This document shows, one piece after another, positions 23,128-30,664 of a stretch of 41,810 nucleotides of DNA. The DNA is taken from the NCBI GenBank assembly GCA_045806525.1, contig JBJMJD010000092.1, positions 1 through 41,810 on the forward strand, in the 5' to 3' direction. Numbering within the stretch: position 1 is the stretch's first letter; every line of letters begins with the position of its first letter. The position numbers and the translations under genes were made by a program. This DNA is from JAICYJ01 sp045806525. Lineage in GTDB: Bacteria > Actinomycetota > Thermoleophilia > Gaiellales > JAICJC01. The notes under the pieces are model-generated. The model worked only from the letters and a program-made list of their open reading frames with translations, was not told the DNA's origin and did no database searches.

Positions 23128-24417
23128 ATGCGTGAAGGCCGCGGGTTCCGCGTGCTGTCGCATGTACGCGGCAGTCTCTGGTTCGTTCCGGTCCTGTGCG
23201 TGGGGGCAGGCGTCGCGCTGTCGTTCGCGACGCTCTGGATCGATGGGCGGACCGGCTACACGCTTGTGCCGCAGTCGCTGACCGGCGGTCCCGACGCGTC
23301 GCTCAGCATCCTGTCCGCGGTCGCCACCTCGATGGTGAGCCTGGCCGCGCTGGTGCTGACGATCACGATGGTGGTGGTGCAGCTTGCGATGGGACAGTTC
23401 TCGCCGCGGATCGTTCAGCCGATCCTGAAGGACCGGCCGAGCCAGTTGGCGATTGGCATATTTGTCGGTACGTTCGCGTTCGCGATGCTGGCGATGCGAG
23501 CAGTCATCATCGGCGGCTCCGGCGGCAAGAGCCAGGTTCCCGGACTGACCGTCGTGGTCGCCTACCTGCTGGTCGTCGTGTCGATCGCCGTGCTGGTGCT
23601 CTACGTCCATCACATCGGCCGTTCGCTGCGCGTGTCCGCGCTGATCGAACTGGTCGGCCACGATACCCGGCGGCTGCTGGATGACGTCTACCCAGCCGAT
23701 GATGAGGCGGCGCCCGCCGACCAGATCTCCAGCCCACGCTCGGGGGTGCTCGTTCACATCGACTACGAGCAGTTGGTCGAGGCAGCTCGTAAGGCGGACT
23801 GCATCCTGGAGCTGGTGCCGGCCATGGGCGAGTACGTGGCAGCGGGCACTCCGCTCTTGCTCGTCGACGGCGACCGCTCGCGGCTGCCCGACGACCTCGA
23901 TGGCTCGCTCGTGCTGGCCCTGGAGCGCACGCTCGACCAGGACGTCGCCTACGGATTCCGCATGCTGGTCGATATCGCCGAGCGTTCCCTGTCCGAATCG
24001 TCGTACCTCGACCCGACCACCGCCGTGCAGGCCATCGACCGCCTCCACGACAACCTCCGCCACCTCGCACGTCGCAGCTTTCCCGACGGCACCTATCGTG
24101 ACCGGGATGGCTGTCTGCGGTTGGTGACGCGGGTGATGACGTGGCGGGCATACGTCCATCTCGCCTTCGATGAGATCCGCCAGGCCGGCGCCGATTCGCC
24201 ACAAGTCGCCCGTCGTTTGCGGGCTGCGCTCGACGACCTCGTCAGCTACGCGCCGGTGAATCGACGTGACGTCCTGGTCGACCAGCTGGCGCTGCTCGAC
24301 CAGGCGATCATCGAACGCGTGCCCGAGCAGGAGCGGGACGCATACACCGAGGCCGACCGCCAGGGCATCGGAGTCGCCGCCGGAGGCACGGCCGGGAAAC
24401 TCGAGCTGCGACGATGA
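23128..24417 (+). CDS. DUF2254-family membrane protein
   Basis: 429 residues from ATG 23128. Four transmembrane helices lie in the first 160 residues (SLWFVPVLCVGAGVALSF; LVLTITMVVVQLAMGQFSPR; LAIGIFVGTFAFAMLA; VVVAYLLVVVSIAVLVLYVHHI), then a long soluble C-terminal part with SGVLVHIDYEQLVEAA, GEYVAAGTPLLLVDG, DVAYGFRMLVDIAERSLS and ILSAVATSMVSL-type family blocks. These match the predicted membrane family DUF2254, whose function is unknown. TAGTCG 6 nt before the ATG is a weak leaderless-type box. The 110 bp before it hold no other recognisable element. Confidence 0.85.
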   Translation: MREGRGFRVLSHVRGSLWFVPVLCVGAGVALSFATLWIDGRTGYTLVPQSLTGGPDASLSILSAVATSMVSLAALVLTITMVVVQLAMGQFSPRIVQPILKDRPSQLAIGIFVGTFAFAMLAMRAVIIGGSGGKSQVPGLTVVVAYLLVVVSIAVLVLYVHHIGRSLRVSALIELVGHDTRRLLDDVYPADDEAAPADQISSPRSGVLVHIDYEQLVEAARKADCILELVPAMGEYVAAGTPLLLVDGDRSRLPDDLDGSLVLALERTLDQDVAYGFRMLVDIAERSLSESSYLDPTTAVQAIDRLHDNLRHLARRSFPDGTYRDRDGCLRLVTRVMTWRAYVHLAFDEIRQAGADSPQVARRLRAALDDLVSYAPVNRRDVLVDQLALLDQAIIERVPEQERDAYTEADRQGIGVAAGGTAGKLELRR

Positions 24418-24491
24418 TCACGATTTCCACGCTGGCCGAGCCCCAGAGCTCGTGCCGGACGTGGTCGAGATCGCATGGCGGAGCGTCGTGC

Positions 24492-24830
24492 TCACCCGGG
24501 TGCCGTCTTCGCCGCCGTGTTCGCGTTGATCGCACCCGTCACGGCGGCGACGAGGAACAGCACAACCGCCAGCGCCGGGTGGCCGGCCGTCCACAGTGCC
24601 GCGGCCGCAGCGGTCCAGACGACCAGCTCGATCACCAGGCGTGCGGGCAGCCCGACCTCCAGCCGCCGCCTTGGCGCGAGGAACGTACCCCAGACCACGG
24701 CCACCGCCGCGACTGCGATGGCCGCCAGCGCGACCCCGGCCGCTCCGTCGGCCGCCTGCTGACCCCAGTAGGCCACGGCCGCCAGTGCCGCCATCTCGCA
24801 TATGAAGCGAAGCGTCAACACGATCGCCAT
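24492..24830 (-). CDS. YrdB/DUF2568-like small membrane protein
   Basis: 112 residues from ATG 24830. Four short hydrophobic helices with the pattern LRFICEMAALAAVAYWG, VVWGTFLAPRRR, LPARLVIELVVWTAAAAALWTAGHPALAVVL, which fits the YrdB-like family (DUF2568) of unknown function. The start is supported by TAGCGT (24842-24837) exactly 6 nt upstream and no Shine-Dalgarno. It is convergent with the DUF2254 gene, 74 bp apart. Confidence 0.75.
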   Translation of the reverse strand: MAIVLTLRFICEMAALAAVAYWGQQAADGAAGVALAAIAVAAVAVVWGTFLAPRRRLEVGLPARLVIELVVWTAAAAALWTAGHPALAVVLFLVAAVTGAINANTAAKTAPG

Positions 24831-24900
24831 AGGGTCACGCTAGCGCGCGCGGCGGGTTAGGGCGCGGTACCCGGATGGGCGATCACAGCATGCCCCTTCG

Positions 24901-24926
24901 AGGGTGGCACCGCGGTTGCTGCGGTG
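24901..24926 (+). promoter_or_regulatory. T-box-like 14-mer with hairpin
   Basis: AGGGTGGCACCGCG (24901-24914) fits the T-box antiterminator consensus AGGGUGGNACCGCG in every specified base. CACCGC (24908-24913) can pair with GCGGTG (24921-24926), which would sequester it. However, no classic Stem I with specifier loop was made out in the 58 bp upstream, and the gene downstream is a short hypothetical ORF rather than a synthetase or amino-acid gene. Possibly chance or a relic. Confidence 0.25.
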
Positions 24927-24982
24927 GCATCGTGCGGACTAGCTCCCGTCGTTTGACCCCGACAGCAAAGGCTCCCAAGACC

Positions 24983-25144
24983 ATGTCCGACACAATCACC
25001 CGGGATGATGCCCGGGCGCTGGCACTGATCGACCGTGCACTCGGCCAGGGGCGCTTCACGGCCGACCTGGTCGAGCAGATCAGCGATGCGTTCGCATCTG
25101 CCACTCGCAGCGAGCGCGGCGAAGACTCACAGCAGGCGACGTAG
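24983..25144 (+). CDS. Small hypothetical protein
   Basis: 53 residues from ATG 24983 (MSDTITRDDARALALIDRAL...). Acidic and predicted to be helical, with GC-rich third codon positions, but no recognisable family, Shine-Dalgarno or -10 box at the usual distance. An upstream in-frame start at 24875 would read through the T-box-like hairpin and gives low-complexity, unlikely sequence. Retained as a possible small gene only. Confidence 0.4.
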   Translation: MSDTITRDDARALALIDRALGQGRFTADLVEQISDAFASATRSERGEDSQQAT

Positions 25145-25153
25145 AGAAGCGAG

Positions 25154-25552
25154 TTACCGCGCGCTGTTGTCGAGCCGCTCGGCGACCTTCGCGCGGATCC
25201 GCTCATCGAGAGCCGGCACCGCCGCGATCATCGAGTGGAACTCCTGCCGCGTCATCACCATCAGTCGCATCGGCGACGTCGCGCGCACGGATGCGCTGCG
25301 GCGCTCCTCGTCCAGCAGCGCCATCTCGCCGAAGAAGTCGCCCGCCGATAGGTCGGCAAGGTGCCGCTCGCCGTCCATCACCTCGGCCGTGCCGTCGATG
25401 ATCGCGAAGAACTCGTACCCGAACCCGTCGCGCCGGATCAGGTGGTAGCCGGTGTCAACATCGATCTCGTCCGCCCACCCGCCGATCTGCTTCAGCTGCG
25501 CATCCGAGAGCCCCTCGAAGAGGGTGATCTTGGTGAGGTTGGCGGCGTCCAT
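25154..25552 (-). CDS. Stand-alone cyclic nucleotide-binding (CRP-like) domain protein
   Basis: 132 residues from ATG 25552. A single cNMP-binding domain: LFEGLSDAQLKQIGG, GYHLIRRDGFGYEFFAIIDGTAEV and the phosphate-binding cassette GDFFGEMALLDEERRSASVRATSP (about residues 84-107), which keeps the Glu and Arg that contact cAMP-type ligands. No helix-turn-helix follows, so it is not a CRP transcription factor but a small sensor or partner subunit. TATGAT (25564-25559) lies 6 nt before the ATG, giving a leaderless start. It follows the site-2 protease gene on the same strand but with its own -10. Confidence 0.9.
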   Translation of the reverse strand: MDAANLTKITLFEGLSDAQLKQIGGWADEIDVDTGYHLIRRDGFGYEFFAIIDGTAEVMDGERHLADLSAGDFFGEMALLDEERRSASVRATSPMRLMVMTRQEFHSMIAAVPALDERIRAKVAERLDNSAR

Positions 25553-25576
25553 CGGCTGATCATACCGGTCTCGAGG

Positions 25577-26689
25577 TCACATGCCGCGGGCCCGCCGCTC
25601 GAACGCACGGGCAACATCCGACACCGACACCAACCCCACCAGCCGGTCATCCTCGATCACCAGCCCGCGCTGCAGCGGGTCGGCCGCCAGCCGCGCCACG
25701 GCCTCGGTCAGCGTCTCCCGCTCGTCCAGCAGCACCACGCTCTCCAGCGGCGTCATCACCTCGGATATGCGTGTCGCGTCCCACCGCGCCCGTGGCACCG
25801 CCGCCACGTTGCGGAACGGCAGCATGCCCACAACATGCTCGCCGTCGAACACCGGGTAGGTCGTGTAGCGCTGCGACCACACCACGGCGTCGAAGAACTC
25901 GGCCAGCGTCAGGGTCGGCAGCACGCAGACCGGGTCGCGCTCGATCACATCGGCCACGGTCAGCCCGTCGAGCAGCTCCCGGACGTGCTCCGTGCGGCCC
26001 TCACCGCCGGCGACCATCACCAGGAACAGGCCCACAACCGACAACCACACGAGGCCCGGGCCAAGGCCGAACGCGACGGCCGCGACGCCCAGCCCGATCA
26101 TGACCAGCCCGAATCCGCGCCCGATCCCGACCGACACCCTGGTGGCCGATCCGCGATCGCGCTGGAACCGCCACAGCACGGCGTGCAGGATCCGGCCGCC
26201 GTCCAGCGGGTAGGCCGGGATCAGGTTGAACGCAAGCAGGAACAGGTTGCTGATCCCCATCCAGACGACCACGCCGTCCACCGCGTTTGGCAGCGGCGCC
26301 AGCCAGGCGGCGGCCGCGAACGCCGCTCCGATCACGAACGACACCGCCGGCCCGGCCACCGCGACCCGGAACTCCGCGCCGGGGCTCGGGAACTCGCCCA
26401 AAATCCGCGCCACCCCACCCAGCAGCCACAGCGTGATGCCCTCGATCTCCATGCCCTGGCGCTTGGCGACCAGTGCGTGGCCGAGTTCGTGCAGCAGCAG
26501 CCCGCCGAAGAACAGCAGCGCCAGCACCGCCGCCATCACCAGGTAGGTGGTATCGGAAAGCCCCGGGTTCTGGCTCGGGAACACGTCGCTTGCGTAGTTC
26601 GCGATCACCAGCGCGACGATCGGCAGCCACGTCCAGTTGACACCGATCGGGATGCCGGCGATCCGGCCCAGGGGAATTACCCAGCGCAT
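25577..26689 (-). CDS. Site-2 protease (M50) with C-terminal CBS pair
   Basis: 370 residues from ATG 26689. An intramembrane zinc metalloprotease: HELGH (His67, Glu68, His71) in one helix and the third ligand in NLIPAYPLDGGRI (Asp163). Several hydrophobic helices extend to about residue 235, then two CBS repeats (TVADVIERDPVCVLPTLTLAEFFD; ISEVMTPLESVVLLDERETLTEAV) that probably bind an adenine nucleotide. Relatives cleave membrane-anchored anti-sigma factors or signal-peptide remnants; the substrate is unknown. TAGACT (26701-26696) lies 6 nt upstream and overlaps the stop codon of the preceding GNAT gene, so it can be transcribed independently. Confidence 0.93.
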   Translation of the reverse strand: MRWVIPLGRIAGIPIGVNWTWLPIVALVIANYASDVFPSQNPGLSDTTYLVMAAVLALLFFGGLLLHELGHALVAKRQGMEIEGITLWLLGGVARILGEFPSPGAEFRVAVAGPAVSFVIGAAFAAAAWLAPLPNAVDGVVVWMGISNLFLLAFNLIPAYPLDGGRILHAVLWRFQRDRGSATRVSVGIGRGFGLVMIGLGVAAVAFGLGPGLVWLSVVGLFLVMVAGGEGRTEHVRELLDGLTVADVIERDPVCVLPTLTLAEFFDAVVWSQRYTTYPVFDGEHVVGMLPFRNVAAVPRARWDATRISEVMTPLESVVLLDERETLTEAVARLAADPLQRGLVIEDDRLVGLVSVSDVARAFERRARGM

Positions 26690-26698
26690 TACGGAAGT

Positions 26699-27499
26699 CT
26701 AGGTGGCGTCCTTGCGCTCCCCGAACGCGTCCAGGAGCGCCCGCACCTCGCATACAGCCACAAACCCCAGGCGCTCGAGGATCGGCCGCGACATCGCGCC
26801 CGCCTGTGTCACGAGCACGGGCGTGCCCGCCGCGACCGCCGCGTCCCATCGGGCCCGCACCAGCGCCCGGTAGGCGCCGCGCCCGCGCCACTCGTGAAGC
26901 GTCGACCCGGCGTTCAGCACCACGCCGTGCTCGGTGAAGAGCGCGTTGCCGGTTGCGACGTCCATCCCCTCCACGGAGGCCAGATAGCGCCGTGAGACCG
27001 CCAGGTCGCTGCGCTCGAACAGCGCGGTCAGCTGCCGATCGGTGAGCTCGTCCGGCATGCCGAACGCCGTCCGCGCGATCCGCTCGCTGGTGGCGTAGGC
27101 GTCGCGCGTGTCGGCGACCCGCACGCTCACCTCTTCCGGCACGGACTCCGGTTCGTGATCGAGCACCATCCCGATCTGCAGCGGATCGTCCTCCCACACC
27201 ATGCCGCGGGCCAGCAGCTGCTCCGGCAGCCCCGGGGGCCGCGCGCCGCTGCCGACCTCCCACGAGCAGCGATCGCGCCCGCGCTCGCGGAGCAGGTCGT
27301 GCACCTCGGCGATCACCTCGTCCAACTCGTCTCGGTCGAACCGGAACCGCTGGGCGACGCTCCACTTCACGTCGCCGCCGTCGCCGCCCATCCACAGCAC
27401 GAACCGCGGATCCACGATCCGCTCATCGCCGCGGCCGAGCGGGGTGTAGGTGTTCGGGTTGTCAGCCAAGGCGAACACGTTGGGGTCGATCCCTGGCAT
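26699..27499 (-). CDS. GNAT-family N-acetyltransferase, paralogue 1
   Basis: 266 residues from ATG 27499, whose A overlaps the last base of the upstream TGA (TGATG). The C-terminal half has the acetyl-CoA loop WRGRGAYRALV followed by LVTQAGAMSRPILERLGF, the usual GNAT beta-bulge and C-terminal strand. The N-terminal half (EVHDLLRERG, WEVGSGARPPGLPEQLLARGM) is a degenerate GNAT-like repeat shared with the neighbour. A small-molecule or protein acetyltransferase of unknown substrate. It forms an operon with paralogue 2 and the MBL hydrolase. Confidence 0.82.
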   Translation of the reverse strand: MPGIDPNVFALADNPNTYTPLGRGDERIVDPRFVLWMGGDGGDVKWSVAQRFRFDRDELDEVIAEVHDLLRERGRDRCSWEVGSGARPPGLPEQLLARGMVWEDDPLQIGMVLDHEPESVPEEVSVRVADTRDAYATSERIARTAFGMPDELTDRQLTALFERSDLAVSRRYLASVEGMDVATGNALFTEHGVVLNAGSTLHEWRGRGAYRALVRARWDAAVAAGTPVLVTQAGAMSRPILERLGFVAVCEVRALLDAFGERKDAT

Positions 27500-28266
27500 C
27501 AGAAGCGGTCGACCAGCACCGATATGTCGCCCACCACCTCGAACCCGAGACGCTTCAGGATCGGCTGCGACATCGACTCGCTCTGTGTGACCAGCACATC
27601 GCGGCCACGGCGGCCGGCTTCGCGCCAGCGCTCGTGCACGAGCGCGCGGTAGGCGCCGCGGCCGCGGAACTCCGGCAGGGTCAGCGCGCCGCCAAGGAAG
27701 GCCGCCCGCTCGTCGGCCAGCCAGGTGATGTCTGCTGTGGCAACGGTCCGCGCGTCGATGGACGCGAGGTAGCGCGTGACGAACCCGGGCCCGCGCAGCC
27801 ACTCATCGCCGGGAGACCAGCCATCGCCCTGTTCGAACACCTCGCGCACCTGGCGGAACTGTGCGTCGGTCTCGACCCGGGCCACCGTGATGCCGTCACC
27901 GCCGCCGCTGCAGGGCTCGACGGTGCAGGCCAGGGCCAGCATGGAGGGCGGCTCATGCGTCTCCATGCCGAAGCCGCGCAGCTGCTCGAGCAGCCCAGCC
28001 GGCGTGGCGCCGCTCGACACCTCCCAGGTGATGGCGCGCCGGCCGGCGCCGGCGAACAGGTCATGAACCTCGGCCACCACGGCCTTGAGGTCGCGGCCCT
28101 CGAGTCGCAGGCGCGACACGATGTTCATGTCGGGGTCGTCCTGTGGCCCGATCTCGGCCGTGTAGCCGTCGCCTGCAACGCGTCGTGTGGCTGATCCCGC
28201 TGGCAGCGGAGGCGACGGCGCGTCCTCGGCCAGCTCGCGCAGCGTCTCGCGGTCGGGTGCGGTCAA
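27499..28266 (-). CDS. GNAT-family N-acetyltransferase, paralogue 2
   Basis: 255 residues from TTG 28266, which overlaps the MBL stop as TTGA. FRGRGAYRALVHERW is the acetyl-CoA binding loop and LVTQSESMSQPILKRLGF the end of the fold. The shared blocks EVHDLFAGAGRRAITWEVSSG and LEQLRGFGMET align with paralogue 1 along the full length, showing tandem duplication followed by clear divergence. The N-terminal 40 residues (TAPDRETLRELAED) have no counterpart there. No substrate can be inferred. Confidence 0.82.
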   Translation of the reverse strand: MTAPDRETLRELAEDAPSPPLPAGSATRRVAGDGYTAEIGPQDDPDMNIVSRLRLEGRDLKAVVAEVHDLFAGAGRRAITWEVSSGATPAGLLEQLRGFGMETHEPPSMLALACTVEPCSGGGDGITVARVETDAQFRQVREVFEQGDGWSPGDEWLRGPGFVTRYLASIDARTVATADITWLADERAAFLGGALTLPEFRGRGAYRALVHERWREAGRRGRDVLVTQSESMSQPILKRLGFEVVGDISVLVDRF

Positions 28267-29060
28267 GCGGCGGCCTGCGCGCAGACCCGCTCGACGTTGC
28301 TGCGGTGTTCGCCGCTGTCGTCGTGGCCACCTCGATCGGGGAACGGCACGTCCTCGGCGCGTTCCGGCGTGCCGCCGGCCTCGGCGAATGCGATCAGCGC
28401 GTCCACGTACTCGGCGTCCTGGGCGGCGATCTCCAACGCGCGTTCCGGCGTGTGGGGGCGTCCGTGCCCGACCACGACGTGGCTGGGCCGGTGGCGTTCG
28501 ATCAGCTCGGTCAGCAACGCCAGCGTCGAGCGGTAGCTCCACGCGGAGTCGTAGATGAAGGGAATCTCGTGCTGGGACAGATGGTCGCCCACGATCAGCA
28601 GCCCTGCATCCTCGAGCCAGGTGGTGATCCCATCCGGCGTGTGCCCGGGGGTGGTGTGGCTCTCGGCCCGCCACGCGGCGAGCTGGTACGGCTCGCCGCT
28701 CGCGGGCACCAGCTCGTCCACCCGCATGCCGTCGAGGCCCTCCAGCACGAGGCCGAACGGGAGCGTCTCGGTCTCGACCGATGCTCGCGCCTCGCCGGAG
28801 CGGATGCGCTCGGCGGCGAGCTGGGAGGCCCACACCTGGGCGTCGGGCAGCAGGCCGATGCCCATCACGTGATCCCAGTCGGCGTGGGTGATCAGGATGT
28901 GGGTCGCGCCGTCGGCGGCGGCCTCGCGCGTCTCCCAGGTCGCGATACCGGGATCGACCAGCAGGCGCGCGCCCTCGCCGTCGAGCGTCAGCGTCGTCGT
29001 CTGCCACAGCACGCTCGGCCACCAGCGGGCTGTCGGCGTCAGGTCGAGGGCGCGTGACAC
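28263..29060 (-). CDS. MBL-fold metallohydrolase
   Basis: 265 residues from GTG 29060. Metallo-beta-lactamase fold: the ITHADWDH motif (His59, Asp61, Asp63, His64) where most families have HxHxDH, ESHTTPGHTPDGIT with the next His, IVGDHLS with the bridging Asp, and VVVGHGRPHTP with the last His. The His-to-Asp change at the second ligand occurs in some branches. Probably hydrolyses an ester, thioester or lactone; substrate unknown. TACACT (29073-29068) lies 7 nt before the GTG and overlaps the -10 box of the divergent acpS gene. First gene of an operon with two GNAT genes. Confidence 0.9.
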   Translation of the reverse strand: MSRALDLTPTARWWPSVLWQTTTLTLDGEGARLLVDPGIATWETREAAADGATHILITHADWDHVMGIGLLPDAQVWASQLAAERIRSGEARASVETETLPFGLVLEGLDGMRVDELVPASGEPYQLAAWRAESHTTPGHTPDGITTWLEDAGLLIVGDHLSQHEIPFIYDSAWSYRSTLALLTELIERHRPSHVVVGHGRPHTPERALEIAAQDAEYVDALIAFAEAGGTPERAEDVPFPDRGGHDDSGEHRSNVERVCAQAAA

Positions 29061-29067
29061 GCCCCTG

Positions 29068-29077
29068 AGTGTAGTGT
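29068..29077. promoter_or_regulatory. Overlapping divergent -10 boxes (MBL gene / acpS)
   Basis: The 10-bp stretch AGTGTAGTGT contains TACACT on the minus strand (29073-29068) and TAGTGT on the plus strand (29072-29077), sharing two base pairs. Each lies 7 nt from its start codon (GTG 29060 and ATG 29085), which are only 24 bp apart. RNA polymerase could not occupy both at once. Confidence 0.55.
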
Positions 29078-29084
29078 GCTCGGC

Positions 29085-29477
29085 ATGCGGGTTGGGATCG
29101 ACATGATCGAGATCGAGCGTGTCCGGGCCGCCCTCACCAAGCGCCCCAGGTTCGCCGACCGCGTGTTCACCGAGGAGGAGCGGCGCTACTGCTTCTCACG
29201 GCCGAACCCGGCCCAGCACTTCGCCGCCCGCTTCGCGGGCAAGGAGGCGGTCGGCAAGGCGATCGGATGCGGCGTCGAGTTCATGTGGCGCGACATCGAA
29301 ATCGCGGGCCGGCCGAAGCCCGGCGTGACCCTGTCCGGCAAGGTGGCCGAGCTGGCCGAACGCTTCGGCGCGGGAGATATCGACCTTTCCATGACCCACT
29401 CGAAGGGCATGGCCGCAGCAGTCGCGATCGTGCAGCCACGAGGAAATCGCGCCCCGTCCGGACAAGCCGTTTCGTGA
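29085..29477 (+). CDS. acpS: Holo-[acyl-carrier-protein] synthase
   Basis: 130 residues from ATG 29085 (TAGTGT box 7 nt upstream). It attaches 4'-phosphopantetheine from CoA to ACP. Family motifs: GIDMIEIERV (Asp6) at the N-terminus, VFTEEERRYC, FAARFAGKEAVGKAIG (metal and CoA site) and DLSMTHSKGMAAAVAIV. The last 15 residues are a variable tail. The order acpS ... nnrE/D - alr is common in actinobacteria, here interrupted by a secreted-protein gene. Confidence 0.95.
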   Translation: MRVGIDMIEIERVRAALTKRPRFADRVFTEEERRYCFSRPNPAQHFAARFAGKEAVGKAIGCGVEFMWRDIEIAGRPKPGVTLSGKVAELAERFGAGDIDLSMTHSKGMAAAVAIVQPRGNRAPSGQAVS

Positions 29478-29481
29478 GGTG

Positions 29482-29530
29482 TACAGTCGCACGACGGGCG
29501 GTTTCCAGGTGCCCTCGCTGTGCGGGCACC
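29482..29530 (+). promoter_or_regulatory. Promoter and leader hairpin of the secreted propeller-like gene
   Basis: TACAGT (29482-29487) is a plausible -10 just after acpS. The transcript leader contains GGTGCCC (29508-29514) pairing with GGGCACC (29524-29530) around a 9-nt loop, then GGGGAGGAA as a strong ribosome binding site before ATG 29551. This is one of the few clearly leadered genes in the window. Confidence 0.45.
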
Positions 29531-29550
29531 GCTGATGGGGAGGAAACGAG

Positions 29551-30465
29551 ATGGGCAGACGGTTCAAAGCCCTGATCGGCGTCGGCGCGGTCACGCTGGC
29601 GCTGGTGTCTGCGTCGCTTGCGTGGGCAGCGGTGGCAGGGCCGCCGACGAAGGTGCTCGGAGGCCGCGGCAGCCAGATGCTGCCGGCGGCGACGCCCGGC
29701 GGCAGCTTCCTGAGCTGGACGCTGATCCGGTCCGGCCAGGTTGATGCGTTCCTGCGGCCGGCCGGTCAGCCGAAGATCCAGCTGAACCGGCGTGGGCTCG
29801 GCTGGAACGGGAACATCAGCGGCACCGAGGCGATCTACCAGCAGGTCGTCCGCAACCGGTCGAATATCTACATCTACGACACCGGCACCCAGACCCGGCA
29901 TGCGCCGCCGGGCGTGAACACCAGCGCGTGGGAGTTCTATCCGCGCATCGACGTCAACCACGTGCTGTTCGGACGCAGCGGGCGAAACCACAGCTGGCGG
30001 GTGTTGCTGGCCGACACCAGCGGGCCATCCACGACGCTGCTCGAGAAGCACACCGGCAGGCCGGTGCGTCAGCTGCTCCCGGGCGGCGTCGCCGGAGACT
30101 GGGCGACCTGGGCGCGCTATTCGCCGCGCACCCACCACGGCACCGTGGTGCTCTACCAGATCTCAACCCACCATGCTGGCCCGTTGGCCGTGCCTCGTGG
30201 CAAGGCGCAGTACGCCTCCACGGTCGATCACGTGGGCGACCTCTTCTACGTGCGCTCGAACATCGCCAGCTGCGGACGCGGAGTGGTCATCCGCGAGGCG
30301 ATCAACGGCGGCAGCGATGTGCGTCTGGCCAGGATCCCACGCGGCTACGACATCGGCGTGATGAACGCCGTCGACGAGGGACCCGGTGACGGCGTCACCG
30401 TCTACTTCGACCGCGTCAACTGCAACAGCGGGTTCTACGACAGCTACAAGATCGTCGTCAACTGA
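29551..30465 (+). CDS. Secreted beta-propeller-like hypothetical protein
   Basis: 304 residues. ATG 29551 is fixed by GGGGAGGAA 6-14 nt upstream and starts a signal peptide (MGRRFKALIGVGAVTLALVSASLAWA). The mature part shows regularly spaced W/Y/F-containing strands (FLSWTLIRSGQVDAFLR, IYIYDTGTQTRH, WATWARYSPRTHHGTVVLYQI, LFYVRSNI), reminiscent of TolB-type propeller blades, and two Cys near the C-terminus plus one near residue 248. No catalytic residues are evident. An exported binding or surface protein is the most that can be said. A strong terminator follows. Confidence 0.75.
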   Translation: MGRRFKALIGVGAVTLALVSASLAWAAVAGPPTKVLGGRGSQMLPAATPGGSFLSWTLIRSGQVDAFLRPAGQPKIQLNRRGLGWNGNISGTEAIYQQVVRNRSNIYIYDTGTQTRHAPPGVNTSAWEFYPRIDVNHVLFGRSGRNHSWRVLLADTSGPSTTLLEKHTGRPVRQLLPGGVAGDWATWARYSPRTHHGTVVLYQISTHHAGPLAVPRGKAQYASTVDHVGDLFYVRSNIASCGRGVVIREAINGGSDVRLARIPRGYDIGVMNAVDEGPGDGVTVYFDRVNCNSGFYDSYKIVVN

Positions 30466-30471
30466 CTCGCA

Positions 30472-30509
30472 TGGCCCCGGGGGTGTGGCCGCCCGCTCCC
30501 CCGGGGCCA
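30472..30509 (+). terminator. Strong GC hairpin terminator
   Basis: Perfect 12-bp stem TGGCCCCGGGGG (30472-30483) with CCCCCGGGGCCA (30498-30509), 14-nt loop, starting 7 bp after the stop of the secreted-protein gene. No T run follows. Confidence 0.75.
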
Positions 30510-30564
30510 ACCACGGTCTCGGGCCGAGGCGTGCCGGCATCCAGGTCGCCCGCCGGGGACCCGT

Positions 30565-30620
30565 TACGATGATCGCGGCCCGACTCGGCCACACTCGGTG
30601 TGGCATGGTGGCCTGATGCC
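30565..30620 (+). promoter_or_regulatory. Promoter and structured leader before the NAD(P)HX repair gene
   Basis: TACGAT (30565-30570) is a good -10. The leader of about 90 nt holds the hairpin GCCACAC-TCG-GTGTGGC (30588-30604) and a second CATGG/CCATG pairing further on. A 15-codon ORF (ATG 30569) ends within it and may be chance. Nothing else is recognised in the 199-bp gap. Confidence 0.35.
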
Positions 30621-30664
30621 ATGATGAAAGCCCTGCAAATCTCCGCGATGATCGGGCAGCCGCG

